DNA from: Oopsacas minuta
Lineage: Eukaryota; Porifera; Hexactinellida; Lyssacinosida; Leucopsacidae
Length of the DNA stretch: 64,000 bases
Direction of reading: 5' to 3'
Assembly (NCBI GenBank): GCA_024704765.1
Contig: JAKMXF010000315.1
Coordinates: 145,445-209,444, forward strand
A program made the position numbers and the translations under genes. Positions 44,475 to 56,689 of this stretch are shown piece after piece. Numbering within the stretch: the first letter of the stretch is position 1; each line of letters starts with the position of its first letter. The notes beneath the pieces were generated by a model. The model did no database searches, was not told the DNA's origin, and worked only from the letters and a program-made list of their open reading frames with translations.

Positions 44475-47465
44475 CAGTGTTCCCTCTAAGAATCGGCCAA
44501 TGGAGGGTCTGGCCGGCTGCGCCGCCCAGGCCCTCGGCCGTATGATTACCAGATTCCAATATCTGTCGACCCATCATAATGATTGATATACATTTGATAG
44601 ATTATAATAATTTCTAGTATATAATACTAATTAGAAATAGTTACTGATTACTGATACAATATTGAAATAGTGTCTGGATCAAGTAGTAAGCTGCTATTTA
44701 AATATCCAATTTAATCGATTCTTCTTCTTTTACTTGATGGTAGTGCATAAACTGGTTCCTCAAGATACTTAACAATATCTAAAGAGAGATGGCAACCTTC
44801 GTCCAAAAGCTCCATTTCAGATTCGATATCTGATTCTTCATCTTCACTGCTCCAGTCATCAGAGTCCTCGGCTACATCACCGTCTCTTTCTGAGCAATCA
44901 CTGTCGAACTGATCTTCAATTTTCTCAATATCAGTAGCGTGTTGGAAAACTAACCTGGGTCTGGGATTTTGAACATTGCGAACTCGCCTAAACCGTTGCC
45001 CTCCCCTTGCTGCGAGAATCTCGGAAACGGTAGGCACAGGGTTGAGACGAAGACTCATAGCGGAGTTCAAGTGTTCACCGCTGAGTCGATTCCTTAGCGA
45101 GTTTTCAACCTTACTAACTGAGAGAAACCGCGCTCCGCAATACTACTATCAACCGCTCTGCAACCGATGATCTCAATACGGTGTTTTCCAACCTTGGAAG
45201 AGCGACTGTCAAGTTTGAAGGTTTCGGAAGAGAGCTTGTATTTAACATAGATATTTCGGTTCAGGGCCTCTCTCTGCAGTTTGTTAAAACCTCCAACGAA
45301 CCCTTTGGTCAGTTCAGAATCCGACATGTTGAACTCATCAAAAAATCTTCTGAAAACACTCAAATGGTGCTTGAAACTGTGTGTGACAAGATCTTGGTCA
45401 AACCTAAGTGAATCACATTCCAACTCAACCCCTGTAGCACGTTCTTTTTGAACTCGCTCCTTCAGTACACGGAAATCGTAAATGGCGATCATTTACCTTC
45501 ACTAACAGGAATCCGCTTATTCACAGAATTCATTAAAGTATGGATCAAAGATTTTACGGCGACGACGGACTTAGTTTTGGGAACATTATCAGGCAAATCA
45601 GACAACCGCCCAACACCAATCTGAATAAGCAGGAACGCTTCCCATGGTGTCTGCACTGATGCCTGGAGAAACTTTGATAATGTGAACATGATGCTAACTG
45701 CTTTGCGCACTGTTCCCATCTCACTTAGAAAATTGTCATCGGTCAAATACTCACGAATAAAACAACCTTCCAGACTAGTTCTAACCTTGTCATTCTCGGC
45801 AATGAAGGCAACAATGGCACGATGACTGCGAACAACTGCGCGTATTGCAGGATGTCGAGACAACCACCTAGTGTCGTTCCATGACCCAGGTATTTCAACG
45901 CGAGTGAAGACATCGATCAACTTCTCGTACTGATGTCTACGTTCTGAACTACGAGCAAACCAATTATGGACATATTTAACAACCAACTCGATTTTATCCG
46001 CTAATATTGTCACCACATTTGGTGCATCCTAAGACACGAACACATCATTCAGACTTAGATTCAGACGATGTAGAACACAATGAGCCGCAAAGATCCTGTT
46101 TTCACCAAGGTCAGGGGTGACCTTGAAGTTGATAATGCGATTCAGGCGAACTATGACCCCATTGACGGCACCGCGCATTGTACTGCAACCGTCTGATGAG
46201 ACACTTGCCAACTTAGTTATGTCTAAAGCTTATCTCTTGAGAATAGAGACAACAGCCTCAACAATATCGACTGACTTACTGCCTTCCATACTGACATGAC
46301 CGAGGAACTTTTGCGACGCGTGATGCTGGGTCTGTAAATAGACTATTTAGTTGCTCCAGAACCCCACAATCTGTAGTCTCGTCAATTGTAATGCCGAAAC
46401 AATTGATATCACGAATAGCGTCCTTGATAGTTTGGAACTGAAAATTGGCGGCAGTTACCCACCAGACGAATCCATAATTTTTTGATTGCCAGCCAGTGGC
46501 GGTGTTGACGCCATTGCGACGCAGTAGACGGGCGATTGGGGCGACTTTGAAGCAGCCAATTCAAATACAGCGGTCTCCAATGCAACATCGATGAGAGGGA
46601 GAATTGTCATATTCTCTTTCTGTAGCTTTTCTTCTCTTTGGCGAAGATTCTTTTCGACACCCCTAGCCAGTATCTCAGGCATGGCTATCTGTGTACCATG
46701 GTCCTTTGTTGAGTGTTCATTGCAACGACAACGTTTGACGCCTTCCTTGGGGGTACCGGGGCATTCACGCACTGTGACCACAAGTTCCTCCCAGTTACAA
46801 CTCCGGGACGCTTGGAACAAACTGAACATCTATACTTGTAATGCAGGTGGTACCGGCGATCTTCTGGGTCTCCAACCAACTGAAGAGGCTTGAATTTTTG
46901 TGATCTTGAATTGAGGGCATGAGAGGAAGTTCATCTAAAATTTAGTAAAATCTAAGTATAATGGAAAGGAGGCATGTTTCCAAGTATCTAGTGTAGATAT
47001 ATTATAATAAGTATATTGTTATTAACATAATAAAATACCTAGCCAAAAGTACCAGTTTAATAAATGATATAGCCTGATATCTAAGTTGCAGAAATTATGC
47101 CCCAGCCTGTAATGTCAAATGATGATGCTTTAATTCGTCTCACAATTGCAGTCAGAAAAGGGCAACCATTTCAGTACTGGGCTACTATTACATAGTCGGC
47201 ACAGTAAAATGAATATATTCATAATCTGAAAGAACATCTTTATTATATGCATAAGCATATGAAATGAATTCGTGCTTATGATTTTTAAATTTGTCAAGTA
47301 AAATTATTATTGAGAGTTACAAACTTACAATATTCATGAATTCATGAATGGTCAAAATTTCAGGAAAAATAATGAAATTGGCCTGTTTGTCAAAAACACG
47401 ATTCTGTCAGCCAACGGCTATGGTGATGGCTGATTCTGTTGGCCGACGCTTTAGAGGGAATACTG
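44475..47465 (-). mobile_element. hAT transposon, copy 2 (inverted twin of 21302-24292)
   Basis: A 2991-bp inverted counterpart of copy 1. Its transposase-start end, read inward from 47465, is CAGTATTCCCTCTAAAGC; its other end (44475) CAGTGTTCCCTCTAAG is identical to copy 1. No target duplication is visible: TGTCATAA on the left and ACTATTGT on the right. Internally only the base at 46498 (G on plus, C on the coding strand) was seen to differ. Confidence 0.9.
44711..46879 (-). pseudogene. hAT transposase, copy 2, multiply broken
   Basis: Carries the same pieces, stops and frameshifts as copy 1, with one amino-acid change (STPPLAG for STPLLAG) in the N-terminal third. Since both share every inactivating lesion, the identity postdates the death of the gene. 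They were copied from a dead template, moved in trans, or homogenised by gene conversion. Confidence 0.86.
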
Positions 47466-47738
47466 ACTATTGTAAATCTTCTGTCAACTTATATACTTCG
47501 ATTAATCTTAAATTACATGGTGTCATAATTAAAAATTGAAAATAGTTTTCGTAAATTACTCAACCTTCTCGCACATCGCCTGGAATAGTCCTGCCTTAGC
47601 TCCATGCGTAGGCACACCGCATGTTGGAACCCCTGCATTGGACTATGGAAGATTATTGGATGTGCATATTGCCCATTGAGGTTTACGAGTAAGAGATTTT
47701 GATTACGAGTGTTACAATGTATCAAAAGGAATGCGAAT

Positions 47739-48687
47739 TCACTGAAGATATACTTCTGACTTGTTACATCCATTATACACATAGGAATTTCTGACGAATC
47801 TGCACAGTAGGGAAGTTATATCATGCATTATATTAAGGTTTAAATTAGGAGACTTACTACAGGATACTGTGACAAAATTTCTGAAATGATGTTCTTGAAA
47901 CTGAATATCCAGTTTTTTCCTCCTGCAATGTTCTGCCAAATAGGTATCGAGTAGTTCCGGATTAGTTGTCATCGAATTTCTGCTTCTTTTTTAACTATGT
48001 CGTCAAACAGATTCAATGGTTTGCGTACACACGCCTATTGTTGGGTCTATGAAAATTTCGTTATATTAATTGTATAATGAGGAAATGTTCCAAGGTGTAT
48101 TTGATTTTAGGAAACCCATTTGTCAAACATTATGATACTTCCTGGGCGAATAAATTCGTTAATCAATGGAATGAGTGTAGATACCAATCTATCTGCAACT
48201 GGAATCATAAACATGTCGCTAGTTCCCCTACAAATTCCACCAAACTCACATTTCCCAGTTAGTAATCTACCACGACTGTATTTTTGATGATCAAATTTGC
48301 TTTCTTCAAATTCCACAATTTCTCCTGCTCTTCCTATAGGCTCGGGGCACGATAAATACCCTGTTACACAAACGTCACGTATATAGTTTTTCCAATCTGT
48401 AATGGTGGACCTTGACCATCCTAAATTTTCTTAAAAGTTTCAGTAGTCTGATAATCCTTTGACCAGAGAAAAATCAACTCAAGTAACTCAAATTTTCCTA
48501 TCATAATAAATCTTCCGCATTTACATACCATTCCTTTTATCAGAAGACCAGTTTCTTGCAACCATCTGATGACTGCATCTTGGTCAGTAACTATGCTTTG
48601 GTAAAATCTTTTCAACGGAACAACACCAATATCAGGAAAAATAATTGGCATTAACATCGAAGTATATGTTATTGAAGCAGCAGCCAT
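47739..48687 (-). pseudogene. Merlin-type (IS1595/IS1016-like) transposase
   Basis: Minus-strand pieces in order. 48687-48421 (VTDQDAVIRWLQETGLLIKG, CKCGRF, LLELIFLWSKDYQT) correspond to the Cys-containing N-terminal region. 48316-48107 (ESKFDHQKYSRGRLLTGKCE, FMIPVADRLVSTLIPLINEF, GSIIMFDKW) is the ISXO2-like DDE core; the usual first aspartate in V-E-I-D-E-S is E here (EFEES). Near 48040, VDPTIGVCTQTIES is the third region and, after a shift, NPELLDTYLAEH is the C-terminus. Merlin is the eukaryotic branch of this family; the AT-rich context and neighbours rule out a bacterial contig. Dead by stops and shifts. Confidence 0.78.
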
Positions 48688-49427
48688 GGATTCATGTTTG
48701 AATGAATTCTAAAGTGATAAATGGCAAAATGCTATATTTATGTTGACAAGTGCAAAATGTAATATGGTAAGGTTAACTATCCGGACAACAAAACATTGAG
48801 AACAAACAAGTATTGAGCATTTGGAGCGCTAGCATCGGGCTAGATACTCATCTAGATTTTGTCAGCCCATTAATTTGCTCTATCAGCTAAGTTGTGGTGG
48901 GTAGAAATTGGCCTAAAAATTCGAAATAATTGATCAAAAGATACAATCACGGATTACTGAATTTTGGATGAATTTGACGTCTGTGAAGATATAGACAAAT
49001 TTCGGTCTATTTTATACTATAATTTCTAAAATATTTCTTACTTTATATCGTAAATGTCAAAGAAAATTTTTGAGTTTTCATCACATGCAATATTGTATTT
49101 AATATTTATGGGTGGGTTGGCATGTGTTATGAGCCTGCGCCTGATATTTTAAGCAATTACATGCCGTTTAAAGAACTGCATGAAAATCTCTTGATAACAA
49201 CAGACACCCCCAAAAAACATTATCGCGTACGCTATTTTATTGCAATAACAGTTTTATATTTTTTATCCATTACCATTGGTCAACTACAGTATTACCGCCT
49301 GGGAAACTTGTATGTAGTAACTACTAACCGAAGCATATCTTATCCGATTATTCTTCCCATTCAATTAATTTACTTGATATTTTATTTTGTTTAGCGTGTA
49401 GAAGGTTCATTAACTATTGTATCTAGA
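48688..49427. promoter_or_regulatory. Upstream region of the PSMB4 exon
   Basis: 740 bp that should contain the promoter. An open stretch at 49122-49394 (hydrophobic, ends 34 bp before the PSMB4 ATG) has no recognised motif, and I do not call it a gene. An inverted CCAAT-like word (CCATTGGTC) is at 49273. No firm core element can be claimed. Confidence 0.3.
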
Positions 49428-49662
49428 ATGTTTTCAGAATTTACCAAGAGTTCTTTTCAGGAAATTTCTCCAATTTTTTCCCCTTCTACATATTCACAAG
49501 ATTCCCTTCCCATTCCAATCAGTCACACTGATCATCCAATCGTCACAGGATCTTCAGTTATTGGCGTTGCTTGTTCCGATTGTGTTTTGGTAGCTGCTGA
49601 TACTTTAGGTTCATACGGTAGTCTCGCAAGGTTTACTTCTATTTCGAGAATTATACTAGTGG
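49428..49662 (+). CDS. PSMB4: Proteasome subunit beta type-4, first coding exon
   Basis: A non-catalytic beta-ring subunit of the 20S proteasome (beta-7 position). From ATG 49428 a propeptide-like segment ([15 protein letters not shown]...) leads to the conserved start of the mature subunit, [20 protein letters not shown], and then [17 protein letters not shown], which is diagnostic for this subunit (animal proteins read G-S-Y-G-S-L-A-R-F). The exon ends at 49662 with GTGG|GTATGT, a good donor; read-through soon diverges from the family. The remaining two-thirds of the protein (the ASGDYADFQ-type continuation) was not found on the plus strand in the 14 kb that follow. Either the next intron is very long or this is an orphan exon. 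No lesion is visible. Confidence 0.85.
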
Positions 49663-51242
49663 GTATGTTTATAATTTTTCTTTGCCAATTACTGCGTGAT
49701 TATGCAATAATCATGCTCATTTTCAAAACTCTATTTACTGTCTTCAATATATTTGTTAAATCCCGTTTTGACGCTAAATGTACACAATTTTGGTCCCATA
49801 TTTGTATGTGAATTTTTTGGTATTTCCAATCAATATGCAATATGGAGTGAAACTCCACATAACCAAATGTATGCGTGATAATGCCTAAATAATAGAAAAG
49901 TATTGTCTGATGAATTCTATGTAGTGCTGATGTGAATCCAATTGCATTCATTGTAGAATATTTCTGTTGAAATTTGCGATAATTAAGCATTATGCTATCA
50001 TAATTTTTTTAATCTTTCAAACGCAATCTTATGATTTCATAAATTTACATTTTAATCCAAGTTTAACCTATAAATCTTGAGCATAACTCAGTTAAATCAT
50101 ATAATATTTCTGAATGTTATCTACTTTTGAATTGTATGTAATTCATTGTATTTAGCAATATTTCGCAGACCTGAGGCAATTGTAATTCTGTGTAATTGTA
50201 GTTGTAATAGTGACGATTACATTTTTCAATTATAGTGATGATCGTAATTAAGCTTTTATTCTTGGCAAGATTTGGTTTTACTTTTAACAAATTCCAAGAA
50301 AATGTTTTGATTCTATTTTGTTATCTACTAGCTATAATAACCAACAACAGAGTCTTCTACAATCGGTCCCACTGAAGTTGAAAACATCTGGTGTCCATTT
50401 TTATGTCTAATGTGAGTCGCCTCAGTTGTAATTGTATGTGTTCTAATTCAATTAACTTTCAGATCTACTTTATTGCTAAAATTCCTTACAATCAAATTCC
50501 CGCAGTTTTCATCTTGACCATATTTGGAAGGATTTTCCACAGGAACTCAAAAATTCCTCAGAAATATGACAACATTCGATTGTCAAATTTTGTCCAAACC
50601 CATCAAGTTACCGTGTTCGACATTGTTGGGATAACTGATCCTAGTTATTCACATAACTGACTCATAGCTATTTGAATGCCTCTAATTTTCCTTTTGTTGA
50701 AACATGAAATAGGACCTGCATTTGCTTATGTATTGCATATTTACTTGATCAACCTATGTAACTTGACCTCTTACAAGCTAAATCTATCAATAATTTCCCA
50801 TATTTTTTCTAACCACACCTAGCTAAATAAATAGACAAGATCTGATCAATTATCTAACTGTTTCTACAAATTTCTATTGAGATTGATCAGTTCTGATACC
50901 ATTTTTAATTCTACGGGGTCTGAATAATCCTGGTATCAATTCTTCGAAATTAGGTATCTTTGAAGCGAATTATATGTATTTGCATTGCTGGGAATAGAGT
51001 CAATATTGCAACATTTATTGCTTCTTCTGAAGTGGCGCATAGATATGTTCAGTAATACTACCAGTCAAGTAAGCTAATCGTTCTAATGAGCATGCTTAAT
51101 GGAAAACTCATACTGATGATTTATAGTTAGCATAATCATTAGACTTATTGTTGTATTGATACTAAGTGGGTTCCTAACCTACATATACGTGGAGCCTAGA
51201 AATATAGAACTAATCTGGAGCCAGGTTATTTCATTATAACTA
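49663..51242. other. Intron or flank after the PSMB4 exon
   Basis: AT-rich; no matching second exon. 50530-50660 is a direct repeat of 53110-53240 (shared AACATTCGAT, AAATTTTGTCCA and CGTTCGAC or close variants). Confidence 0.45.
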
Positions 51243-52578
51243 CTACGGGCGTTCAATAAGTAGTCGTTATCACATTGTAATTCTAAATTTTTCTAGCATA
51301 ATTGTGTATTCAGTGATGGAGTTTGTCAAAGTATTGCCCTTCGTGCTGTAAAACCAATTTCAGCCTTTTTATCCAATCGAAAAATACTTTTTTGTAGTCT
51401 TCGGCTGGTATACCTTTCATATACTGGAAAATCGCTGATCCTATCTGAGCTTGACTCTCATATTTCCTGTCTATAGTTGTTTCTTTAGCTTTGGAAACAA
51501 CCAAAAGTCACAGGGAGCTAGATCTGGCGAGTAGGGAGGGTGATCTAGCTCCACAATCTTCATAGCTTCCAACTTTTCTCTAACCAGCTTTGTCTTGTGC
51601 GGTCGGGCGTTATCATGCAATATTCGCAATCCACGAGTTCCAGTCCTTGGCCGTCGATTTGGTAGAATTTTCCAACCTCTGTTAGACACTCATTGGTGTA
51701 GAAGGAGCCTGTTATAGTTTGGTATTTGGGGACACAATTCTAGCACACTTGACCATTAGAATAAAAAAATATACAGTACATAACCTTCGGGTCCCGAAAG
51801 TCATGTCGAGGGATTATTGGTGGGTCCTGTCCTTTTGCCACCCATACTTTGTTTGCTTCTTTTGAAAAAGGCTCAGAATAACGTACCCAAGTTTCGTCAC
51901 CTGTTACAATCTCAAATAACCTTCTGGAGTCAGCTCGCTCAAACTCAAAGAGCAATTTAGTAGCGCATTGGACCCTCTTTGCTTTCTGGGCCTGAGTTAG
52001 TAAATGCGGCACCCATCGAGCACATATCCTACGGAATTTCATATTATCATGTACAATAGCTTGAGCAGTTTCCGTTGAGATCCCAACCGCATCAGCTATC
52101 TCCACAAGCGTGAAATGAGGGCCTTCTTCAAGTAACGCAGATACCTCAAGGATATTTTTGTTACTGGCGCTGGAAACTGGTCTCCCTATTCTTACCCCAT
52201 CTTCAATGGACTCTCTACTTTCACGAAAGCGTCTAGCCCAATCAACAGCAGTGGAGTATGGAAGTGCTGTATTCTTTTAAACTTCCTCTAAATCTTTGTG
52301 GACATCTGTTGGTGAAACTTTGAGCAGTGTTCTGATCTTCACATATGTTCTCTGCACAATTTTGAAATCTGTACTTTTTGAAGCCATTAAAAATGTTACT
52401 ATAATAAACTGTCAGAATGTAAATAGGTACAATATTAGAACGAGACATCATAATCAAAACGCTTTGCATTATTGAATTCACAATGGATGGATTGTTATTA
52501 GAAAATTCAGCTTGATCTGGGTCGAAATATCCCGACTTACAAAATTTGGAGTAACGACTACTTATTGAACGCCCGTAG
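51243..52578 (-). mobile_element. Mariner transposon (CGTTCAATAAGT end type, second copy)
   Basis: A 1336-bp element with perfect ends CTACGGGCGTTCAATAAGTA and inverse, extending through GTCGTTA, flanked by TA (51241-51242, 52579-52580). The unworn ends suggest it is younger than the 38.6-39.9 kb relative. It lies downstream of the PSMB4 exon in the opposite orientation. Confidence 0.92.
51310..52387 (-). pseudogene. Mariner transposase, broken
   Basis: From ATG 52387 (MASKSTDFKIVQRTYVKIRT) to a stop at about 52277, then YSTAVDWARRF and IGRPVSSASN. A long open part 52105-51740 (EIADAVGISTETAQAIVHDN, VTGDETWVRYSE with the first D) follows. After a shift come RILHDNARPHKTKLV (second D) and YSPDLAPCDFWLFPKLKK (third D), then a stop at 51471 and a C-terminal piece (KVFFDWIKRLKLVLQHEGQY). 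All three catalytic aspartates remain despite at least three lesions. Confidence 0.88.
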
Positions 52579-54924
52579 TATTATCCGGAAATGTAGGCAG
52601 AGTAGATGAAGGACCTACAAGCTATAAGAGTTCCGAAGTTCTAACTGTGAACGAAACTGGAACTGAAACCAAACGTAAAAGATAACGAAAATATGACTTC
52701 GCAAACGTCTGTATTTTGGAAATTTCTCCTTGTTGTCATAATTCGTTGTATAGAAATTTCATTTAGTTTCCATCAATTCTCTTTTGATATAGCACATTTT
52801 GTGAGTTGAGGGCTATTTTGAATTGAAAAATTCCATTCTAGTCAGGTGTCTTGAGTTAACAATCATGAAAGGTCGATATTATCATTAATATTGAGAGACT
52901 TGACCCATATCACGATTGGAGCCACCTCATACGGATACTTTTTCAATCCAAATTGCATTTTTATATATCGCGGTCTGTTAATTTGCCGACACATCCCGCA
53001 AGGGCTAACCTTTTCAAATCTCACCGAATCTACTATCGACCACCAGACCTGTCGTTAGCGTAAGATTTCCAGCGATTTGATAGTCACTTGACCATACTTG
53101 GACATATCCATATCAAGGCAGGAAATGACTCAGGAACGTAACAACATTCGATATTTAAATTTTGTCCAGACCCCATCGATTTTTGTCTCGTTCGACGCCA
53201 ATAGTAGAGCTTAGTCTGTTTATACACATATCAATCATATAATTTATCTTGCAAAACTGTTTTTCGAGTGACAACCATGATAAACTGGGAGCGAATAGTG
53301 AACTAGGCTATTTTTGTCATTTCGCAGATATTGATTAGGGTGAAAATTTAAATTTTTACATGTTGCTCAGGTAACTAAGACAATCAGTTTACATTATCAA
53401 GAAGAATGGTTATATATGCCGAAGCTGTTTGACAGATGATGAAATTTTGGTATTTACCCAATAATATTAGTGAACACCTATGGAAAGATAACATACCCAA
53501 TATCATGTTAATTGCATTGCGACTTCGATTAAACCGCAAAATTTACTCAGTAGTTGACTAAAATGAACTTAATAGAGTTTGTGACCCAATATTGACTGAA
53601 AATACTATAGGCCAATTCGGATCAAAAACCATACCGTATGCTACTTTGAAAACAGTGGAGATTGGATGATAAAATGAATAATCATATTTTCAACTAAATT
53701 TTGCATATAATTTGAAGTTTTCATTCTATGTTAATATTCACATCTAGATAAACTGATCTAATTTTTTGGGAATGAGGCCCTAACAAATGACCAAAAATCG
53801 GGAGTTTAGACTTTTTAGCGGAAGATTAAATAAAAATCAGCTTGTTATTTGAATAAATCTATAGTCTATCTTTGGAAAATTTTGATATGACACCAATATT
53901 TCAACAGAAACTAGAATATACAGTTTATTCTCGTTACAATTTAGTGCTAGGGACCAGATTTCACTTGTATAAGCTGAGTAAAACCAATTACTTTCAAAAT
54001 ACAGGTTAGGGAATCCCTTTCTTCTAATGGAAGTTTCGTTCCAAAGTATTGAAGTAAAATTGTTTAATATTGTAAATATACCATAGCTGCCGAATCAGGT
54101 GATGGAGGGGCTCGAGCCCTCTTCGCTTCCTTACAACCCCTCAACTAGTACAAATAATATTTGGGGTGAGCCTCCCTCGGGATCGTTCAAGGTATTAGGT
54201 ATTTTGGCGGGACTGCATACTACTACTAGAAAGAAACAGAAAAAGGTTAAATTGCCCGTACAGTATATCCGATTTAACAAAAGCAATACAAAAACAAATC
54301 GCCCCTGTTCTTAATCCTCTTGAGAGTTTTCGCTTAAACAATGTTTTTTCTTTATGAATATGATCTAACAAGCTAATCTGACCAGAATGTAATGTTCCTA
54401 GATAGCATATGTAGGATCAGAAGCCTTTCCCAAAATACATATTACCGAATGAAACACAAAAATCAACAACAGCATAATCATAAACCATGACACTGCTTGC
54501 TCTTCTTTTGAGAATTAGTAGTGTTAAAATTTCAAGACAATAATAGATTTAAGAAAGTTTCCTTTCTGGAAAGTGGAAGTAGTGGAAGCAGAAACATTGT
54601 TCTCTAAAATATTTTCTAAATAATTTACAAGTGAAAGGGATGAATAAATATATCAGCTAAATGGAATCCCCGACCTTTAAAAGTTCGGGTAAAACGAAAT
54701 CGAGGTAAATAATGGCCATGCTCATAGTAACATATATTTACCTAATAGATGCATACCTATTAATTTTCAAATGAAATATTGTTTGAAGTCATAATGGATA
54801 TATATTTGTAAAATATATAAATTCGAAACATGTATAAAATCAAATCTGTTTATGGGTATTGTATTATCTTAGCTAGCTAAATCGTTTCTAGGTGTTCTGA
54901 TTTATTTATTTTTTATCTAGTATC
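52579..54924. other. Unassigned stretch with repeat fragments
   Basis: 53110-53240 repeats 50530-50660. At 53919, CAGTTTATTCTCGTTACAAT looks like a pogo/Tigger terminus and may be the 3' end of the Tigger relic 54925-55995. The open frame 54099-54314 is short and unrecognised. Confidence 0.4.
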
Positions 54925-55995
54925 TATTAATTCGAACTCATCCTCTTCTGTGTCAGAAAATTCTTGAGTTGTGTTTGATTTTTCTATTCTCATAGAGTTT
55001 GGTTGAATCTATGCAAAGTAGAGTGTTCCAGTTTCTTTTGTTCTCTTTGTGGAGCTCCTGGTATTACGAAATAGACTCTTCCAATTTTTGTTTAACTTCA
55101 AAGCTCCTTGTTATTGATTTATCATTTTCAGTCAGGATTTCGCTAGCTTCATTGATTAAACTAAAAACTTTATCCACCTATGCCAAAATTAATTCATTAT
55201 GGGCTTTTATAGTGTTTTCCACTGACTCTTATTGATGTTAGATTTTATTCTTAATCCAGCTCAACAAAATCCTCGAAACTTGTATCTTGAACTTTGTACT
55301 CTAAGATTTCATTCACATCCTGACTCTGAACCTCATTGATTCCATACTCTTTGCTAGTTCCGAGATTTCACCAATATATAGTGTAACATCTTCTAAGACA
55401 ATGTTATTATTCACACATTCGGGCCATTTCTATTTCCAAACTCTATTAATAGTTCTTTGCTAAACATCATACCATTCACCAGAAATCAGTTCATCGCATT
55501 ACAAATATTCATCATCTAGGGTGTCTATCAACTTAGAAGAGATCTTTTTAGATGATAGCGTTTGAATGTTGCAATGACACCTTGGTCCATTGGTTGGATC
55601 AATGATGTCGTGATCTTCGGAAGATATTCTGCTCCAACATGAAGCGAGTCTAAATACTTTGGATGTCATAGTGCATTGTCTATGAGTAGGAGGGCTTTAT
55701 AAGGTATATTATTTGCCTAACAATAAATTTCTACTGCTGGACCAATACGTTAGTTAACCAGTTGCTAAAAACGCTGATTGTCACCCATGCCTTTTTATTA
55801 GTATGCCAATATACCGGAAGGTGTGGTTTTGAATGCACCTCGAAAGCTCTAGGGTTTCCAAATGATCAACTAGCATAGATTTGAGCTTAAAGTTACCCGC
55901 AGTATTTCCCACTAATAAAAGTGTAAGACGATCTTTCGCAGTTTTGATTTCTTCTGCCACCTTATCTTCAGCTGAAATATTTTACCATTTGCAAG
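54925..55995 (-). pseudogene. Second Tigger/jerky-type transposase, broken
   Basis: The minus strand reads AKDRLTLLLVGNTAGNFKLK and SMLVDHLE (core start), weaker sequence, then YKALLLIDNAL*HPKYLDSL (second catalytic D, one stop), HVGAEYLPKITTSLIQPMDQ and GVIATFKRYHL. An acidic tail (SDTEEDEFELI) ends near 54925. The DNA-binding N-terminus was not found upstream of 55995. It is a different family from the Tigger at 30-33 kb, judged by the wording of the core. Confidence 0.78.
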
Positions 55996-56689
55996 TCACC
56001 ACTGAATGCCATTCAAGGAAATTTGGATGAATCATAGATAATACACTCTTAACATTTTATTTCTTCGGTGAATTTAGTGCCAAGTATATTCTGTTTCATT
56101 TATGCCCAGTATATTCTGTCGCGTAGCCATCATTAGCACTTTTGCTGTTAAATTAATACTTAGGCTAATTTGGAGCACTAAGGTGTCGCCCAGCGACCTA
56201 GCAAGCGAAGCGCGCTAGTACAGATTCAATGTGTTATCTGATGTGCGATCCGCCCTGTGCCTGTACGTGGCCTGTCTGTGTCTGACGTTGCAACCGATCC
56301 TTGTTATTCCGTAAGAAGAGCCATCAGGAAAATATGATTATGTTTGCCTATTTATGAAGATTGATTACACAGGTATCAAGGCATTTCGTCAAACGATTGT
56401 GAGGCGAGGCTAGCTATGAGGGTAAATGAAGGAATCCAGAGCTTCGGTTCTAGTTGATGATGTATTTATATTGGCTTTGTATTTTATATTTTATTAATGT
56501 ACATAGGCGTACTATTAGTAGTTGAAAACTAATCTGCAAGTTTGGGCAATGGTGAAAATTGGAATGTACGTTTTTAACATTCTCAACTCCTCTAGATGAT
56601 TATGGATTTTTCCTAATATATTTCATTGAATCTACTTTTAATTTTTGTGTCCTATTTTGTACAACAAGTAGTATATTGTGATTACATTT
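55996..56689. other. Unassigned stretch
   Basis: A strip of higher GC at 56175-56290 interrupts AT-rich DNA. It contains no recognised RNA or protein feature. Confidence 0.3.

Noticed and set aside
21302-47465. The inverted hAT pair as one large composite transposon
   Set aside because: Copy 1 has its own 8-bp duplication and each copy has both ends, so they are separate insertions.
21302-47465. Simple inverted segmental duplication as the origin of the hAT pair
   Set aside because: Similarity stops exactly at the element ends and the flanks are unrelated.
47739-48687. Bacterial IS1595-type insertion sequence or contamination
   Set aside because: Eukaryotic Merlin elements share this transposase, and the surrounding sequence is continuous with eukaryotic repeats and has the same composition.
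49122-49394. Hydrophobic 90-codon open frame just upstream of the PSMB4 exon
   Set aside because: No recognised motif, no splice context tying it to PSMB4, and AT-rich DNA makes Leu/Ile/Tyr-rich chance frames common.
56175-56290. Possible tRNA or other RNA gene in the higher-GC strip
   Set aside because: No cloverleaf, anticodon arm or T-loop consensus could be drawn.
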